Source: Anaerolineales bacterium | GTDB taxonomy: Bacteria > Chloroflexota > Anaerolineae > Anaerolineales > Villigracilaceae | Direction: 5' to 3' | DNA length: 64,000 nt | Assembly (NCBI GenBank): GCA_020060625.1 | Contig: JAGUZU010000075.1 | Span: forward strand, 1 to 64,000 | Shown: in pieces, positions 10,970-19,221 of the stretch | How positions within the stretch are numbered: position 1 is the stretch's first letter | How the letters are laid out: the number at the start of each line of letters is the position of its first letter | The notes under the pieces: model-generated | Seen by the model: the letters and a program-made list of their open reading frames with translations, nothing else | The model's database searches: none | Told to the model about the DNA's origin: nothing | Translations under genes and position numbers: made by a program

Positions 10970-11858
10970 TTGGGTGCGTAAAAACCGCCAGACGATCGCG
11001 CGGGTGTTGGGGAGCGTTCTGGCATTGACGCTGCTGGTCGTGCTGCTGGAAGAGGAGGGGGACGGCGAACTTTTCTCCGCGCTGCGGCGCGTTTCCATTG
11101 GATATTTCCTGTTGGCGGTTGGCGCATTGCTCATATCGCGGTTGTTCGCTGTGACGCGCTGGCACATTCTGCTCAAATCGGCTGGCGTGAATATTTCCTT
11201 TCTTCGTGCCGTGATGTTGACCTTCACCGGAAACTTTTCCTCGAATTTTTTACCGACAACCATTGGCGGGGATGTGGTGCGGCTTGGCGGCGCGATGCAG
11301 CTTGGATACGACCGCGCCGTCTGTCTCGCCTCGCTCGTCGTTGACCGGTTGATTGGGATGGCGGGAATGATGCTTGCCCTCCCTTTGGGCTTGATTCCCG
11401 TCTTTTCGCCCGGCGGCGGGGTTTCGCAATCCGTTGCGATTCCAGCCTTGTTTCAAAAGGGCATGCACTTTGCCAAACGGACGTTTGAATCCTTTTCCAT
11501 CTGGTTGAAGAAACCGCTGGCGTTGACCGGCTCCCTGCTGTCCACGCTGGGGAATCAGGCGTTTATTTACCTGGCGATTTACTTTCTCCTGGTCGGCATT
11601 GACCATCGTGTTCCCTATTGGCTGGTGGCTGGGTTGTACACCCTGACCTATTTCGTGACGCTTATCCCCATTTCCATCAATGGGTTGGGGGTGCAGGAAC
11701 TCTCGATGGCGTTTTTGCTCTCCCACTTTGGCGGTCTGACCTCTTCCGAAAGCGCGACCATCGCCCTGCTGACCCGCCTGTTGTTTATCTTTGCCAGCCT
11801 GCCGGGAGCGTTTTACCTGCCGTCCATCCTTGCGGCGATGAACGAGAAGGAAATGTAA
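10962..11858 (+). CDS. LPG-synthase-TM / AglD-like integral membrane protein (UPF0104)
   Basis: 298 residues with about eight hydrophobic segments. The LPG_synthase_TM family pattern is visible: AVTRWHILLKSAGVNISFLRAV, then TFTGNFSSNFLPTTIGGDVVRLG with the Gly-Gly-Asp motif, SLVVDRLIGM, and ISINGLGVQELSMAFLL near the C-terminus. Family members include the membrane half of MprF and AglD-type proteins encoded next to polyprenyl-phosphate sugar synthases. The gene pair with the GT2 at 10007 suggests a role in lipid-linked sugar translocation or transfer; that role is inference. The stop codon lies at the edge of a 9-bp hairpin. Confidence 0.8.
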   Translation: MIDWVRKNRQTIARVLGSVLALTLLVVLLEEEGDGELFSALRRVSIGYFLLAVGALLISRLFAVTRWHILLKSAGVNISFLRAVMLTFTGNFSSNFLPTTIGGDVVRLGGAMQLGYDRAVCLASLVVDRLIGMAGMMLALPLGLIPVFSPGGGVSQSVAIPALFQKGMHFAKRTFESFSIWLKKPLALTGSLLSTLGNQAFIYLAIYFLLVGIDHRVPYWLVAGLYTLTYFVTLIPISINGLGVQELSMAFLLSHFGGLTSSESATIALLTRLLFIFASLPGAFYLPSILAAMNEKEM

Positions 11859-11877
11859 CGCAAGACTTGTCTTGCGT
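11858..11877. repeat. Short perfect hairpin ACGCAAGAC-TT-GTCTTGCGT
   Basis: Nine-nt arms flank a 2-nt centre directly after the stop codon at 11856-11858. There is no T tract, so it is not a typical terminator. It resembles dispersed REP-like palindromes and may protect the mRNA end. Confidence 0.6.
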
Positions 11878-11890
11878 CAGGCAGAACGAT

Positions 11891-13912
11891 ATGAATGTTG
11901 CGGTACATAATCTTATGGAAACCGTCTCCACTAAAAAATTCCTGCAAACATGGCTGTGGACGCTGGTTGTCGCCAGCCTGCTTGCCATTCCCCAGACGAT
12001 TCAACGCACGAACGAGCTGGAAATCGCCCTCCTGCGTTCCAAGTGGATCGGGCTGGTGGGAGTCTTTGCGTTGACTGCCATTGCGGGCGCGTGGCTTTCC
12101 TTTTCCCCGCTTTTGAATCGCATCACGGACTGGCTGGATAACCTTGCGGCTCGCCCGCTTACTCCCCCAAGAATCGCGCTTTACGTAGCGCTCATTGTTC
12201 CTGGCTTTCTTTCAGTCTGGTTCGTTCGCCTGTATGTTTTTGGAAGTGTGCTTCCCCAAGTCGTGCCGATCTTCTGGGTGTTCCTGTGGGCGGCTTTGAT
12301 TCAAACGGCGGGATTGAAATTGCTTCGCAAGTCGCTGGCATGGCATGTTGCATTTGTCGGGCTTGTTCTTGCCCAGGGAATTCTCTTTCAGGTTTATGGC
12401 TTTCTCCCCATCGTTTCCAGCGACCCGTTCTCGATTGGATATTCCGAAGCCGGGCGGCATTATTATGCCTCCCTGTTCTTTTCCAAAACCCTGTATGGGA
12501 TTTCCCTCCCGCTTCCCTTCCTGCACCCATCCCGCTATCTGCTGCTATCGCTTCCCTTCTTGATTGACGGCTTGCCGCTTTGGGCTCACCGCCTGTGGCA
12601 ATCCATCCTGTGGATTGGGCTGACGTCCGCCTCGTCCATTTTGCTTGCGCGGCGGATGACACTCAACGGCTGGATGATGGCATTTACAGCAGCATGGGCG
12701 TTTCTGTATTTTTTGCAGGGCGCAGTGTATTACCACCTTCAAGTTTGTGTGATTCTTATTTTGATCGGCGTCTCGACGCAAAAGCCCTGGCGTTCGTTGA
12801 CGTTTGTAATCCTCGCCTCGCTCTGGGCGGGAATCAGCCGCGTTAACTGGTTTCCCGTCCCTGCCATGCTGGCGATTACGATGTACCTTCTTGAAACGCC
12901 GCTTGCGGGAAAAGGTTGGCGGTATTGGGTCACGCCTTTCGTATGGGGCGCAAGCGGGCTTGCCGCCGCGCTTGCTTCGCAGTTTGCCTACATCCAAATC
13001 TCAGGCAACGCGGACTTATCCGCTTTCGGTTCCAGTTTTACTTCCGACCTGCTGTGGAACCGTCTGCTCCCGAATGAGACGTTTCCGATGGGAATATTGC
13101 CGGGCATTTTTCTCGTCACTGCGCCGATAGGGTTGATGTTTTATCAAATGGCGCGCGGAAAGACCTTTCACGTGCATCCTTTGCGTTGGCTGGCGCTGTC
13201 TGCAATGCTGTTCATCCTCTTCGTCGGCGGTGCGGTGGTCAGCACAAAAATTGGCGGCGGCGGGGATTTACACAACATGGACGCGTTCATGGTGATGCTG
13301 TCGGTGGTGGCGACGGCTTTTTGGGCAGGGCGGGCTTGCCCTGAGCGTAGTCGAAGGGTGTCGGCGGAGAAGGAGGCGAAACCTGTGTGGGGGCGGGTCG
13401 GCTGGGGCGTGATGTCCGCCGTTTTGCTGGTTCCCATGATCGCCGCGCTTCCGAAGATCGGCTTTCTTCATTCGTATGATCGTTCGATTGCGGAACAGGA
13501 TATTCAAAAGATTCAGGAAACAATTGCGGATGTGGCTGCGGATGGCGGCGCGGTGTTGTTTGTGACCGAGCGCCAGTTGATTACCTTCGGTGATTTACAA
13601 GGCATTCCGCTTGTGCCGGAATATGAGCAGGTTGAATTGATGGAAATGGCGATGTCGCGCAATCGCGCTTATCTCGAACAATATTATGCGGATTTGCAGG
13701 ATCGGCGTTTTGCGCTCATCATCGCCGAAGACCAGAAATTTACCGAACAGAAAAAAGGCGCGTTCGTGGAGGAGAATGTGGCATGGGTCCGTTATGTGGG
13801 CGCGCCGCTTTTGTGCAATTACAAACCGGTCGTATCGCTGACCTCGAACAATATTCAAATCTTCGAGCCGCGCCCGAAGGAATCGAATTGTAAAGACCCG
13901 TTTTCGGATTGA
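11891..13912 (+). CDS. Polytopic membrane protein, GT-C-like; paralogue of 50882-53032
   Basis: 673 residues from the first ATG after the upstream gene (an alternative ATG is at 11915). About twelve helices and a soluble C-terminal domain of about 140 residues. It shares with the protein at 50882 an ordered set of motifs: DPFSIGYSEAGR early, LLPNETFPMGIL, STKIGGGGDLHNMD, and the C-terminal ERQLITFG / VPEYEQ / RRFALIIAE. The acidic motif in the first long loop and the GT-C layout suggest a membrane glycosyltransferase, but I know no characterised member. A repeat-derived insertion (ACPERSRRV) lies in the loop after the DLHNMD helix. Its spacing places it in the same unit as gmd. Confidence 0.65.
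   Translation: MNVAVHNLMETVSTKKFLQTWLWTLVVASLLAIPQTIQRTNELEIALLRSKWIGLVGVFALTAIAGAWLSFSPLLNRITDWLDNLAARPLTPPRIALYVALIVPGFLSVWFVRLYVFGSVLPQVVPIFWVFLWAALIQTAGLKLLRKSLAWHVAFVGLVLAQGILFQVYGFLPIVSSDPFSIGYSEAGRHYYASLFFSKTLYGISLPLPFLHPSRYLLLSLPFLIDGLPLWAHRLWQSILWIGLTSASSILLARRMTLNGWMMAFTAAWAFLYFLQGAVYYHLQVCVILILIGVSTQKPWRSLTFVILASLWAGISRVNWFPVPAMLAITMYLLETPLAGKGWRYWVTPFVWGASGLAAALASQFAYIQISGNADLSAFGSSFTSDLLWNRLLPNETFPMGILPGIFLVTAPIGLMFYQMARGKTFHVHPLRWLALSAMLFILFVGGAVVSTKIGGGGDLHNMDAFMVMLSVVATAFWAGRACPERSRRVSAEKEAKPVWGRVGWGVMSAVLLVPMIAALPKIGFLHSYDRSIAEQDIQKIQETIADVAADGGAVLFVTERQLITFGDLQGIPLVPEYEQVELMEMAMSRNRAYLEQYYADLQDRRFALIIAEDQKFTEQKKGAFVEENVAWVRYVGAPLLCNYKPVVSLTSNNIQIFEPRPKESNCKDPFSD
13333..13358. 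repeat. Dispersed repeat inside coding sequence (GGCTTG + CCCTGAGCGTAGTCGAAGGG)
   Basis: The 26-nt element encodes part of ACPERSRRV in a loop of the membrane protein at 11891. Its reverse complement, differing only in the central trinucleotide, occurs at 51888-51913 inside the paralogous membrane protein. Such quasi-palindromic elements are known from Chloroflexota-like genomes and some others. Confidence 0.8.
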
Positions 13913-13921
13913 ACTTATTTC

Positions 13922-15064
13922 ATGCGCATTCTCACGCTCATTTATGAATTTCCACCCATCGGCGGCGGCGGCGGCAGGGCTGCCTATGACATCTGCAAGG
14001 AACTCGCGGCGCGTGGTCATGCTGTGACGGTGTTGACGGCGCGCATGGACGGTTTGCCGCGCGAGGAAATCAGGGACGGCATCCGCCTTGTGCGGATTCA
14101 ATCCCTGCGGACGGAGGCGTTTTCGGCGAGTTTTCAAACCATGCTTGCCTACGTTCTCGCCGGACTTTGGGCTGGTCTGGCGCTGATTTGGCGTTTTCGC
14201 CCCGACATCATTCATACCCACTTTGCCGTCCCGTCCGGCGCGCTTGCATGGACGTTATCTTTGCTGACGGGGATTCCATACATCCTGACCGCCCATCTCG
14301 GCGATGTGCCGGGCGGCGTCCCGGAGAAAACCGCCCGATGGTTCCGCTGGCTGGAGCCGTTCACCAAGCCGATCTGGAAGCGGGCGAAGCAGGTCGCTGC
14401 CGTAAGCGAGTTTACGCGGCAGCTGGCGTTGAAACATTACGATGTGAACATTCGCGTCATTCCAAACGGCGCCGACTTTCAGCATCTCGTCCCCGATCAT
14501 ATCGAATTGAATCAGCCGCCGCGCGTCGTCTTCGCCGGGCGTTTCGTTTCGCAAAAGAATCCGCTGGCGATTGTGCGCGTGTTGTCCACGCTCAGGGATT
14601 TGAATTGGACCTGTACCATGCTGGGCGATGGTCCCATGCTTGGGGAAGTGACAGCGGAGATCGAAAAGCATGAGTTGACCAAACGCTTCCGTTTGCCCGG
14701 CTGGGTCACGCCGGATGATGTTCTGCGCGAATTCTCCAAATGTGACATTCTCTTTATGCCCTCGTATTCGGAGGGCTTGCCCGTCGTCGGGGTGGATGCG
14801 CTGGTGAAGGGACTGGCAATCGTTGCCAGCAAGATCGGAGGATTCCTCGACCTTGTGGATCAGGATCGAAACGGCTATCTGGTCGAAGTCAGGGATGAGG
14901 CGGGGTTTTCATCCGCCCTGCGGGGATTGCTCTCGAACCGCGAGCGCCTTGCCGAACTCCGCCGCGCAAGCCTGAAAAAAGCGGGAAATTTCGACATCAA
15001 GAAAATCGCGGATCAGTACGAAGAGATCATGAACAATGCGATAAAAAAGTACGTACAGACCTGA
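13922..15064 (+). CDS. Glycosyltransferase family 4
   Basis: 380 residues, GT-B fold. It begins MRILTLIYEFPPIGGGGGRA, the glycine-rich N-terminal acceptor-side loop of GT4 enzymes, has HTHFAVPSGALAW and TAHLGDVPGG in the N-terminal domain, then AVSEFTRQLAL and VIPNGADF at the domain junction. The C-terminal motif MPSYSEGLPVVGVDALVKGLAIV carries the conserved E-x7-E-like donor-binding segment (the second position is Asp here). It is the last gene of the gmd unit, and its stop codon is within a perfect terminator hairpin. Donor and acceptor are unknown. Confidence 0.85.
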   Translation: MRILTLIYEFPPIGGGGGRAAYDICKELAARGHAVTVLTARMDGLPREEIRDGIRLVRIQSLRTEAFSASFQTMLAYVLAGLWAGLALIWRFRPDIIHTHFAVPSGALAWTLSLLTGIPYILTAHLGDVPGGVPEKTARWFRWLEPFTKPIWKRAKQVAAVSEFTRQLALKHYDVNIRVIPNGADFQHLVPDHIELNQPPRVVFAGRFVSQKNPLAIVRVLSTLRDLNWTCTMLGDGPMLGEVTAEIEKHELTKRFRLPGWVTPDDVLREFSKCDILFMPSYSEGLPVVGVDALVKGLAIVASKIGGFLDLVDQDRNGYLVEVRDEAGFSSALRGLLSNRERLAELRRASLKKAGNFDIKKIADQYEEIMNNAIKKYVQT

Positions 15065-15094
15065 CAGGTTTCGGAAAACCTGTCAGGTCTTTTC
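15057..15094 (+). terminator. Strong intrinsic terminator after GT4 gene
   Basis: AGACCTGACAGGTTT (15057-15071) and AAACCTGTCAGGTCT (15076-15090) form a perfect 15-bp stem with a 4-nt loop, followed by TTTTCTC. The stop codon of the glycosyltransferase lies in the left arm. It separates the gmd unit from the next regulator-led unit. Confidence 0.9.
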
Positions 15095-15103
15095 TCGCCA
15101 TAG

Positions 15104-15122
15104 GGGAATCGTAGGGATTCCC
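15104..15122. repeat. Short hairpin GGGAATC-GTAGG-GATTCCC
   Basis: Seven-nt arms flank a 5-nt loop between the terminator and the next promoter. No T tract follows. Probably a dispersed REP-like palindrome. Confidence 0.4.
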
Positions 15123-15136
15123 AGCCGCAGCCCGGC

Positions 15137-15178
15137 TTGACTCAACGGGGATTTTATGTCAGAATTCAAAAACTGAAT
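15137..15178 (+). promoter_or_regulatory. Promoter of winged-helix regulator 1 with overlapping operator
   Basis: TTGACT (15137-15142), a 17-nt spacer and CAGAAT (15160-15165) form a plausible promoter. ATTCAAAAACTGAAT (15164-15178) overlaps the -10 at the same offset as the palindromes at 7134 and 57707 and matches them at 12 of 15 positions (arms ATTCA/TGAAT kept). Negative autoregulation by the downstream protein is inferred. Confidence 0.65.
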
Positions 15179-15186
15179 GCTCAATC

Positions 15187-15660
15187 ATGGCAGACGTTAA
15201 ACAGAACGAATACGCCCTACTCAATGAAATTGCCCAGGATTCAATGGTCACCCAGGCGAACCTTTCGGATCGTCTGGGCATTGCCGTTGGAAGCGTCAAC
15301 TGGTACATCAAGCGGCTCATCCATCGCGGCTGGGTCAAGGTTTCGCACCTCGACCGCACCCGCCTGAAATACGACCTGACCTCCGAAGGGATGCGTGTTT
15401 TCACGCAGCGCGCCATGTCCTATGCGCGCGACTCGCTGAAGGTGTATGGTCAGTTTCGCGAGAAGGCAAAAACGACGGTCGCGGACCTGCAAAAAAAGGG
15501 AGTCGCGCGGGTCTATCTCAATGGCGACGATGAGATCATGGACATCCTGCGCCTGACCTGCATCGAAGCGGGCATACAAGTGGATAACATCCCCGACGAT
15601 ATTGTGGTCGAAGTCCGCGGACAGGATTACCATGTGAGGCAAATGAGAGGAGATTCATGA
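15187..15660 (+). CDS. Winged-helix transcriptional regulator (EPS-associated MarR-like), copy 1
   Basis: 157 residues. N-terminal winged helix-turn-helix: YALLNEIAQDSMVTQANLSDRLGIAVGSVNWYIKRLIHRGWVKV with recognition helix around residues 35-50 and wing TRLKYDLTSEGM. The C-terminal half (VARVYLNGDDEIMDILRLTC onward) looks like a short alpha/beta sensor domain. It is a clear paralogue of the protein at 57738. Regulators of this type lead EPS/LPS operons in many bacteria. It overlaps the first sugar gene by ATGA and is preceded by a promoter with a palindrome at the -10 box, so autorepression is likely. Ligand unknown. Confidence 0.8.
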   Translation: MADVKQNEYALLNEIAQDSMVTQANLSDRLGIAVGSVNWYIKRLIHRGWVKVSHLDRTRLKYDLTSEGMRVFTQRAMSYARDSLKVYGQFREKAKTTVADLQKKGVARVYLNGDDEIMDILRLTCIEAGIQVDNIPDDIVVEVRGQDYHVRQMRGDS

Positions 15661-16598
15661 CGAAAAACTTTGCTGTCATTGGCGCGGGCGGTTACATTGC
15701 GCCCCGCCATTTACGCGCCATTCGGGATACGGGCAACCGCATTGCCGCCGCCGTGGATCCGAAAGATTCCGTCGGCGTGCTGGACCAATATTCTTATGAC
15801 GTGAAATTCTTTACCGAGATCGAACGTTTTGACCGTCATCTCGAAAAACTGCGCCGCGGACCTGAAGCGGGACGCATCCACTATGTTTCGATCTGTTCGC
15901 CCAACTATTTGCATGATTCACACTGCCGCCTTGCCCTGCGCGTCGGCGCGGATGTGATCTGCGAGAAACCGCTGGTTATCAACCCCTGGAATTTGGACGC
16001 CCTCGAAGAGATCGAAGCGGAGACGAAACGCCGCGTCAATACCATCTTGCAACTGAGAGTCCACCCAAGCCTGATCCAACTCCGCGAGTCTTTGCAATCC
16101 TCAAATGAGGCGCATGATGTCGAGTTGACCTACATCACCAGCCGCGGTCCCTGGTATCAAGTTTCGTGGAAGGGCAATCACGATAAATCCGGCGGCATCG
16201 CGACGAATATCGGAATCCACTTCTTCGATCTACTCATGTGGCTCTTTGGCTCTGTGAATGGCATCAAGGTCTATCACTCGGATAATGAACGTATGTCTGG
16301 TTTTATCGAATTGGAACGCGCTCGCGTGCGCTGGTTTCTCTCGGTGGATCGAAATGATTTGCCGGAACAGGCAAAAGCAAATAACAAGACCACTTATCGT
16401 TCCATTACTGTGGATGGCAAGGAAATCGAATTTTCAGAAGGCTTTACCGACTTGCATACGAAAGTCTACGAAGAAACGCTTGCCGGGCGCGGTTTTGGCA
16501 TCAAAGATGCGCGTCCGTCTGTGCAGTTGACGTATGACATACGCAAAGCGCCGATTTCGTCCATTGATACATTGGCGCATCCGCTGCTAAAAAAGTAG
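15657..16598 (+). CDS. wlbA: Gfo/Idh/MocA oxidoreductase, WlbA/WbpB-like (UDP-GlcNAcA 3-dehydrogenase)
   Basis: 313 residues. NAD-binding N-terminus with FAVIGAGGYIAPRHLRAI, then SICSPNYLHDSHCRLAL, the family EKP motif at residues 103-105 (Glu-Lys-Pro) and GIHFFDLLMW with the catalytic-type His188. The strand order and QLRVHPSLIQLR segment match WlbA/WbpB, which oxidise C3 of UDP-N-acetylglucosaminuronic acid. The next two genes encode the acetyltransferase and aminotransferase of the same pathway, supporting the specific call. WbpA (6-dehydrogenase) is not in the window. The stop overlaps a palindromic repeat. Confidence 0.85.
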   Translation: MTKNFAVIGAGGYIAPRHLRAIRDTGNRIAAAVDPKDSVGVLDQYSYDVKFFTEIERFDRHLEKLRRGPEAGRIHYVSICSPNYLHDSHCRLALRVGADVICEKPLVINPWNLDALEEIEAETKRRVNTILQLRVHPSLIQLRESLQSSNEAHDVELTYITSRGPWYQVSWKGNHDKSGGIATNIGIHFFDLLMWLFGSVNGIKVYHSDNERMSGFIELERARVRWFLSVDRNDLPEQAKANNKTTYRSITVDGKEIEFSEGFTDLHTKVYEETLAGRGFGIKDARPSVQLTYDIRKAPISSIDTLAHPLLKK

Positions 16599-16661
16599 GT
16601 CACGTTTTCAACGTGACGAAGTTGAAATTATTGAGAATGTCACGCTGGAAGCGTGACCTAC
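16595..16661. repeat. Palindromic element, copy 1 (two GTCACG hairpins)
   Basis: Two small hairpins (GTCACGTT-TTC-AACGTGAC and GTCACGCT-GGA-AGCGTGAC) are nested between terminal inverted repeats GTAGGTCACG/CGTGACCTAC. The element begins inside the wlbA stop codon. Its reverse complement, lacking a 21-nt centre, is at 42682-42727. Confidence 0.85.
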
Positions 16662-16670
16662 AGAGTGAAA

Positions 16671-17252
16671 ATGGCTGATTATTTTGTTCACGAATCCAGT
16701 TATGTAGACGAAGGCGCTGAGATCGGCGCGGGGACGAAGATCTGGCATTTCTGCCATGTCATGCCGCGCGCGAAGATCGGCGAGCGATGCAACATCGGGC
16801 AGAATGTTTTGGTCTCTTCGGATGTCACCATTGGGAGGAATGTGAAAATTCAGAACAACGTCTCGCTTTATACCGGTGTGATCGTGGAAGACGATGTCTT
16901 TCTTGGTCCTTCGATGGTGTTTACCAACGTGGTCAATCCGCGCAGCCATGTCAGCCGCAAAGATGAGTACAAGACTACGCTGGTTAAGAAAGGCGCGTCG
17001 ATTGGCGCAAATGCGACCATTGTCTGCGGCACAACGTTGGGGCGGTATTGTTTTGTCGGCGCGGGTGCGGTGGTGACGAAGGACGTTCCCGATTACGCGC
17101 TTGTCTATGGTTCTCCCGCGCGTGTGCGCGGATGGATATGTCAGTGCGGCGAGCAATTTTCTTTTGCGGATGAGCGCGCGGTCTGCTCGCAGTGTGGAGA
17201 CGCTTACAGAAAACAGGATCAGGTCGTTATTCCAGAAAGAGGCGAAGCATGA
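16671..17252 (+). CDS. wlbB: Left-handed beta-helix N-acetyltransferase, WlbB/WbpD-like
   Basis: 193 residues. Hexapeptide-repeat protein ([29 protein letters not shown] onward, [27 protein letters not shown] at the end of the helix). In the Wlb/Wbp pathway it acetylates the 3-amino group of UDP-2-acetamido-3-amino-glucuronate with acetyl-CoA. The C-terminal [24 protein letters not shown] contains two Cys pairs, a likely zinc ribbon present in some family members. I chose ATG 16671 because the preceding in-frame codons lie against the palindromic element. ATGA overlap with the aminotransferase gene. Confidence 0.85.
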   Translation: MADYFVHESSYVDEGAEIGAGTKIWHFCHVMPRAKIGERCNIGQNVLVSSDVTIGRNVKIQNNVSLYTGVIVEDDVFLGPSMVFTNVVNPRSHVSRKDEYKTTLVKKGASIGANATIVCGTTLGRYCFVGAGAVVTKDVPDYALVYGSPARVRGWICQCGEQFSFADERAVCSQCGDAYRKQDQVVIPERGEA

Positions 17253-18349
17253 TTTCATTGGTTGATCTGACAGCGCAGTATCATTCCATCAAAAACGAAA
17301 TCGACGCGGCGGTCTCTTCCACGCTGGAGTCGGGTCATTTTATTCTCGGTCCGCAGGTGGCGAAGTTCGAGGAAAGTGTCGCGTCGTATCTTGGTGTTAA
17401 ACATGCGATTGGTTTAGCCTCTGGCACGGATGCGCTGGTGATTGCGTTACGCGCGTTGAATATCGGCGAAGGGGATGAAGTCATTATTCCGGCATATACA
17501 TTTTTTGCTACAGCAGGCACGGTGATGTCTGTGGGCGCGAAGCCCGTGATCGTGGATGTTGACCCGCAGAGCTATCAGATTGATGTGAGCAAGATCGAAG
17601 CCGCGATCACTTCGAAGACGAAGGCGATTATTCCCGTGCATTTGTATGGGCATTCATCGGAGATGAATCCGATTTTGGAGATCGCCCGCAAGCACGATTT
17701 GAAAATCATCGAAGATAACGCGCAAGGATTTGGCGCAGAATATCTTGGAAAGAAAACCGGCTCGTTTGGCGACATTGGTTGTTTGAGTTTTTTCCCGACC
17801 AAGAATCTTGGCGCGTATGGTGATGGCGGCGCCGTGGTGACAAATGATCCTGCGTTGGCAGAGCGTATGCGTATGCTGCGCACGCATGGCTGGAAGAAGA
17901 AATATTATTCGGAAGAAGTCGGCTACAACAGCCGCCTCGATGCGCTGCAAGCCGCCATTTTGCAAACCAAACTTCCATATTTGGATGCGTGGAACGAGAA
18001 ACGCCGCGAACTTTCGAAACGATATAACGAACATCTTTCGCCGTTGGGTATTGTTACTCCTGTGGAACGTAATTGGGCGAAGCATGTTTATCATCTGTAT
18101 ATTATTCGCGTGGAAAAACGGGATGAGTTGCAGGCGTTCTTGAGGCAAAAGGGTGTTGCTTCGGAAGTGTATTATCCAATACCGCCGCATCTTGCCGAAC
18201 CTTGCCGTAAATTTGGTTACAAGGAAGGCAACTTCCCTCACGCGGAAAAAGCCGCGAAGGAAACGCTTGCTCTTCCGCTTTACCCCGAATTGACATTGGA
18301 ACAGCAGGATGAAGTCATTGCTGCTGTGAAGGAATTTGTGAGTAAATAA
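17249..18349 (+). CDS. wlbC: DegT/DnrJ/EryC1 aminotransferase, WlbC/WbpE-like
   Basis: 366 residues. PLP-dependent sugar aminotransferase of fold type [47 protein letters not shown], and the Schiff-base lysine in [17 protein letters not shown] (Lys185). WlbC/WbpE aminates the 3-keto sugar made by WlbA, with L-glutamate as donor, and works in a coupled reaction with WlbA. Start at 17249 (ATGA overlap) removes 19 residues read from inside the acetyltransferase gene. The Wzm permease follows after 2 nt. Confidence 0.88.
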   Translation: MISLVDLTAQYHSIKNEIDAAVSSTLESGHFILGPQVAKFEESVASYLGVKHAIGLASGTDALVIALRALNIGEGDEVIIPAYTFFATAGTVMSVGAKPVIVDVDPQSYQIDVSKIEAAITSKTKAIIPVHLYGHSSEMNPILEIARKHDLKIIEDNAQGFGAEYLGKKTGSFGDIGCLSFFPTKNLGAYGDGGAVVTNDPALAERMRMLRTHGWKKKYYSEEVGYNSRLDALQAAILQTKLPYLDAWNEKRRELSKRYNEHLSPLGIVTPVERNWAKHVYHLYIIRVEKRDELQAFLRQKGVASEVYYPIPPHLAEPCRKFGYKEGNFPHAEKAAKETLALPLYPELTLEQQDEVIAAVKEFVSK

Positions 18350-18351
18350 TT

Positions 18352-19218
18352 ATGACGACTGAATTGAAAACGACTGAGCAAGAGAATTGGTCACTGGTCA
18401 TTCGTCCACAGCGCGCTTGGTGGGATCTGCACTTGGGTGATCTGTGGCGTTACCGTGATCTGGTCTGGATGTTCGTCTGGCGCGATTTTGTGGCGTATTA
18501 CAAGCAGACTATTTTAGGTCCGCTGTGGTATTTGATCCAGCCGATCCTGACGACGGTGGTGTTCACGGTCATTTTCGGTAACATCGCCCAACTCTCTACA
18601 GACGGATTACCGCCGTTCCTGTTCTACCTGGCGGGGAATACGGTGTGGACGTATTTTTCCGCCAGCCTGACCAGCACATCCAATACATTTACAGGGAACG
18701 CAGGTTTGTTTGGCAAGGTCTACTTTCCGCGGCTTGCCATGCCTGTTTCGGTTGTGATTTCACAAGTTATTTCGTTTGGCATTCGCTTTTTTGTGTTTTT
18801 AGGTTTTCTCTTTTACTTTATGGCATCCGGCGCGGACGTGCGCCCAAACTGGTGGATTTTGATTCTGCCCGTTCTCCTGTTCATCATGGCAGGGTTGGGG
18901 TTGGGGTCGGGAATCATCGTTTCGTCTCTTACAACCAAGTATCGCGATTTACAGCAGTTGGTGACCTTTGGCGTTCAGTTGTTGATGTATGGGACGCCGG
19001 TGATCTATCCGTTATCGTCCATTACAGGCGGATGGCGCTGGTTGATCCTTGCCAACCCGATGACGCCGGTGGTCGAGGTCTTCCGCCTGGCATTTTTGGG
19101 CGTGAGCGCCATGTCCCCGGTGTACCTGCTGTACAGCCTTGCTTTTATGGTTTTGGTGCTTTTGATCGGCGTGTTGATCTTCAACCGCGTCGAAAATAAT
19201 TTTATGGATACGGTCTAG
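18352..19218 (+). CDS. wzm: ABC-2 type polysaccharide export permease (Wzm), copy 1
   Basis: 288 residues with six hydrophobic segments. WRYRDLVWMFVWRDFVAYYKQTILGPLWY is the classic N-terminal amphipathic interface and first-helix entry of Wzm/KpsM permeases; GTPVIYPLSSI and NPMTPVVEVFRLAFLG are also typical. It forms the channel that exports undecaprenyl-linked polysaccharide with the ATPase encoded 3 nt downstream. A second pair is at 60817/61732. Confident family call; the exported glycan is unknown. Confidence 0.92.
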   Translation: MTTELKTTEQENWSLVIRPQRAWWDLHLGDLWRYRDLVWMFVWRDFVAYYKQTILGPLWYLIQPILTTVVFTVIFGNIAQLSTDGLPPFLFYLAGNTVWTYFSASLTSTSNTFTGNAGLFGKVYFPRLAMPVSVVISQVISFGIRFFVFLGFLFYFMASGADVRPNWWILILPVLLFIMAGLGLGSGIIVSSLTTKYRDLQQLVTFGVQLLMYGTPVIYPLSSITGGWRWLILANPMTPVVEVFRLAFLGVSAMSPVYLLYSLAFMVLVLLIGVLIFNRVENNFMDTV

Positions 19219-19221
19219 GTC

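Noticed and set aside
11858-11877. Intrinsic terminator after the LPG-TM gene
   Set aside because: The hairpin is perfect but lacks a T tract, and the next gene begins 14 nt later in the same direction.
11618-11890. Longer start for the GT-C-like protein at 11891
   Set aside because: The extension is read from inside the upstream gene in another frame.
18352-18375. Fourth copy of the -10 palindrome (CGACTGAATT near the wzm start)
   Set aside because: Only the right arm matches, it is within the coding start, and no -10 box is positioned as in the other three.
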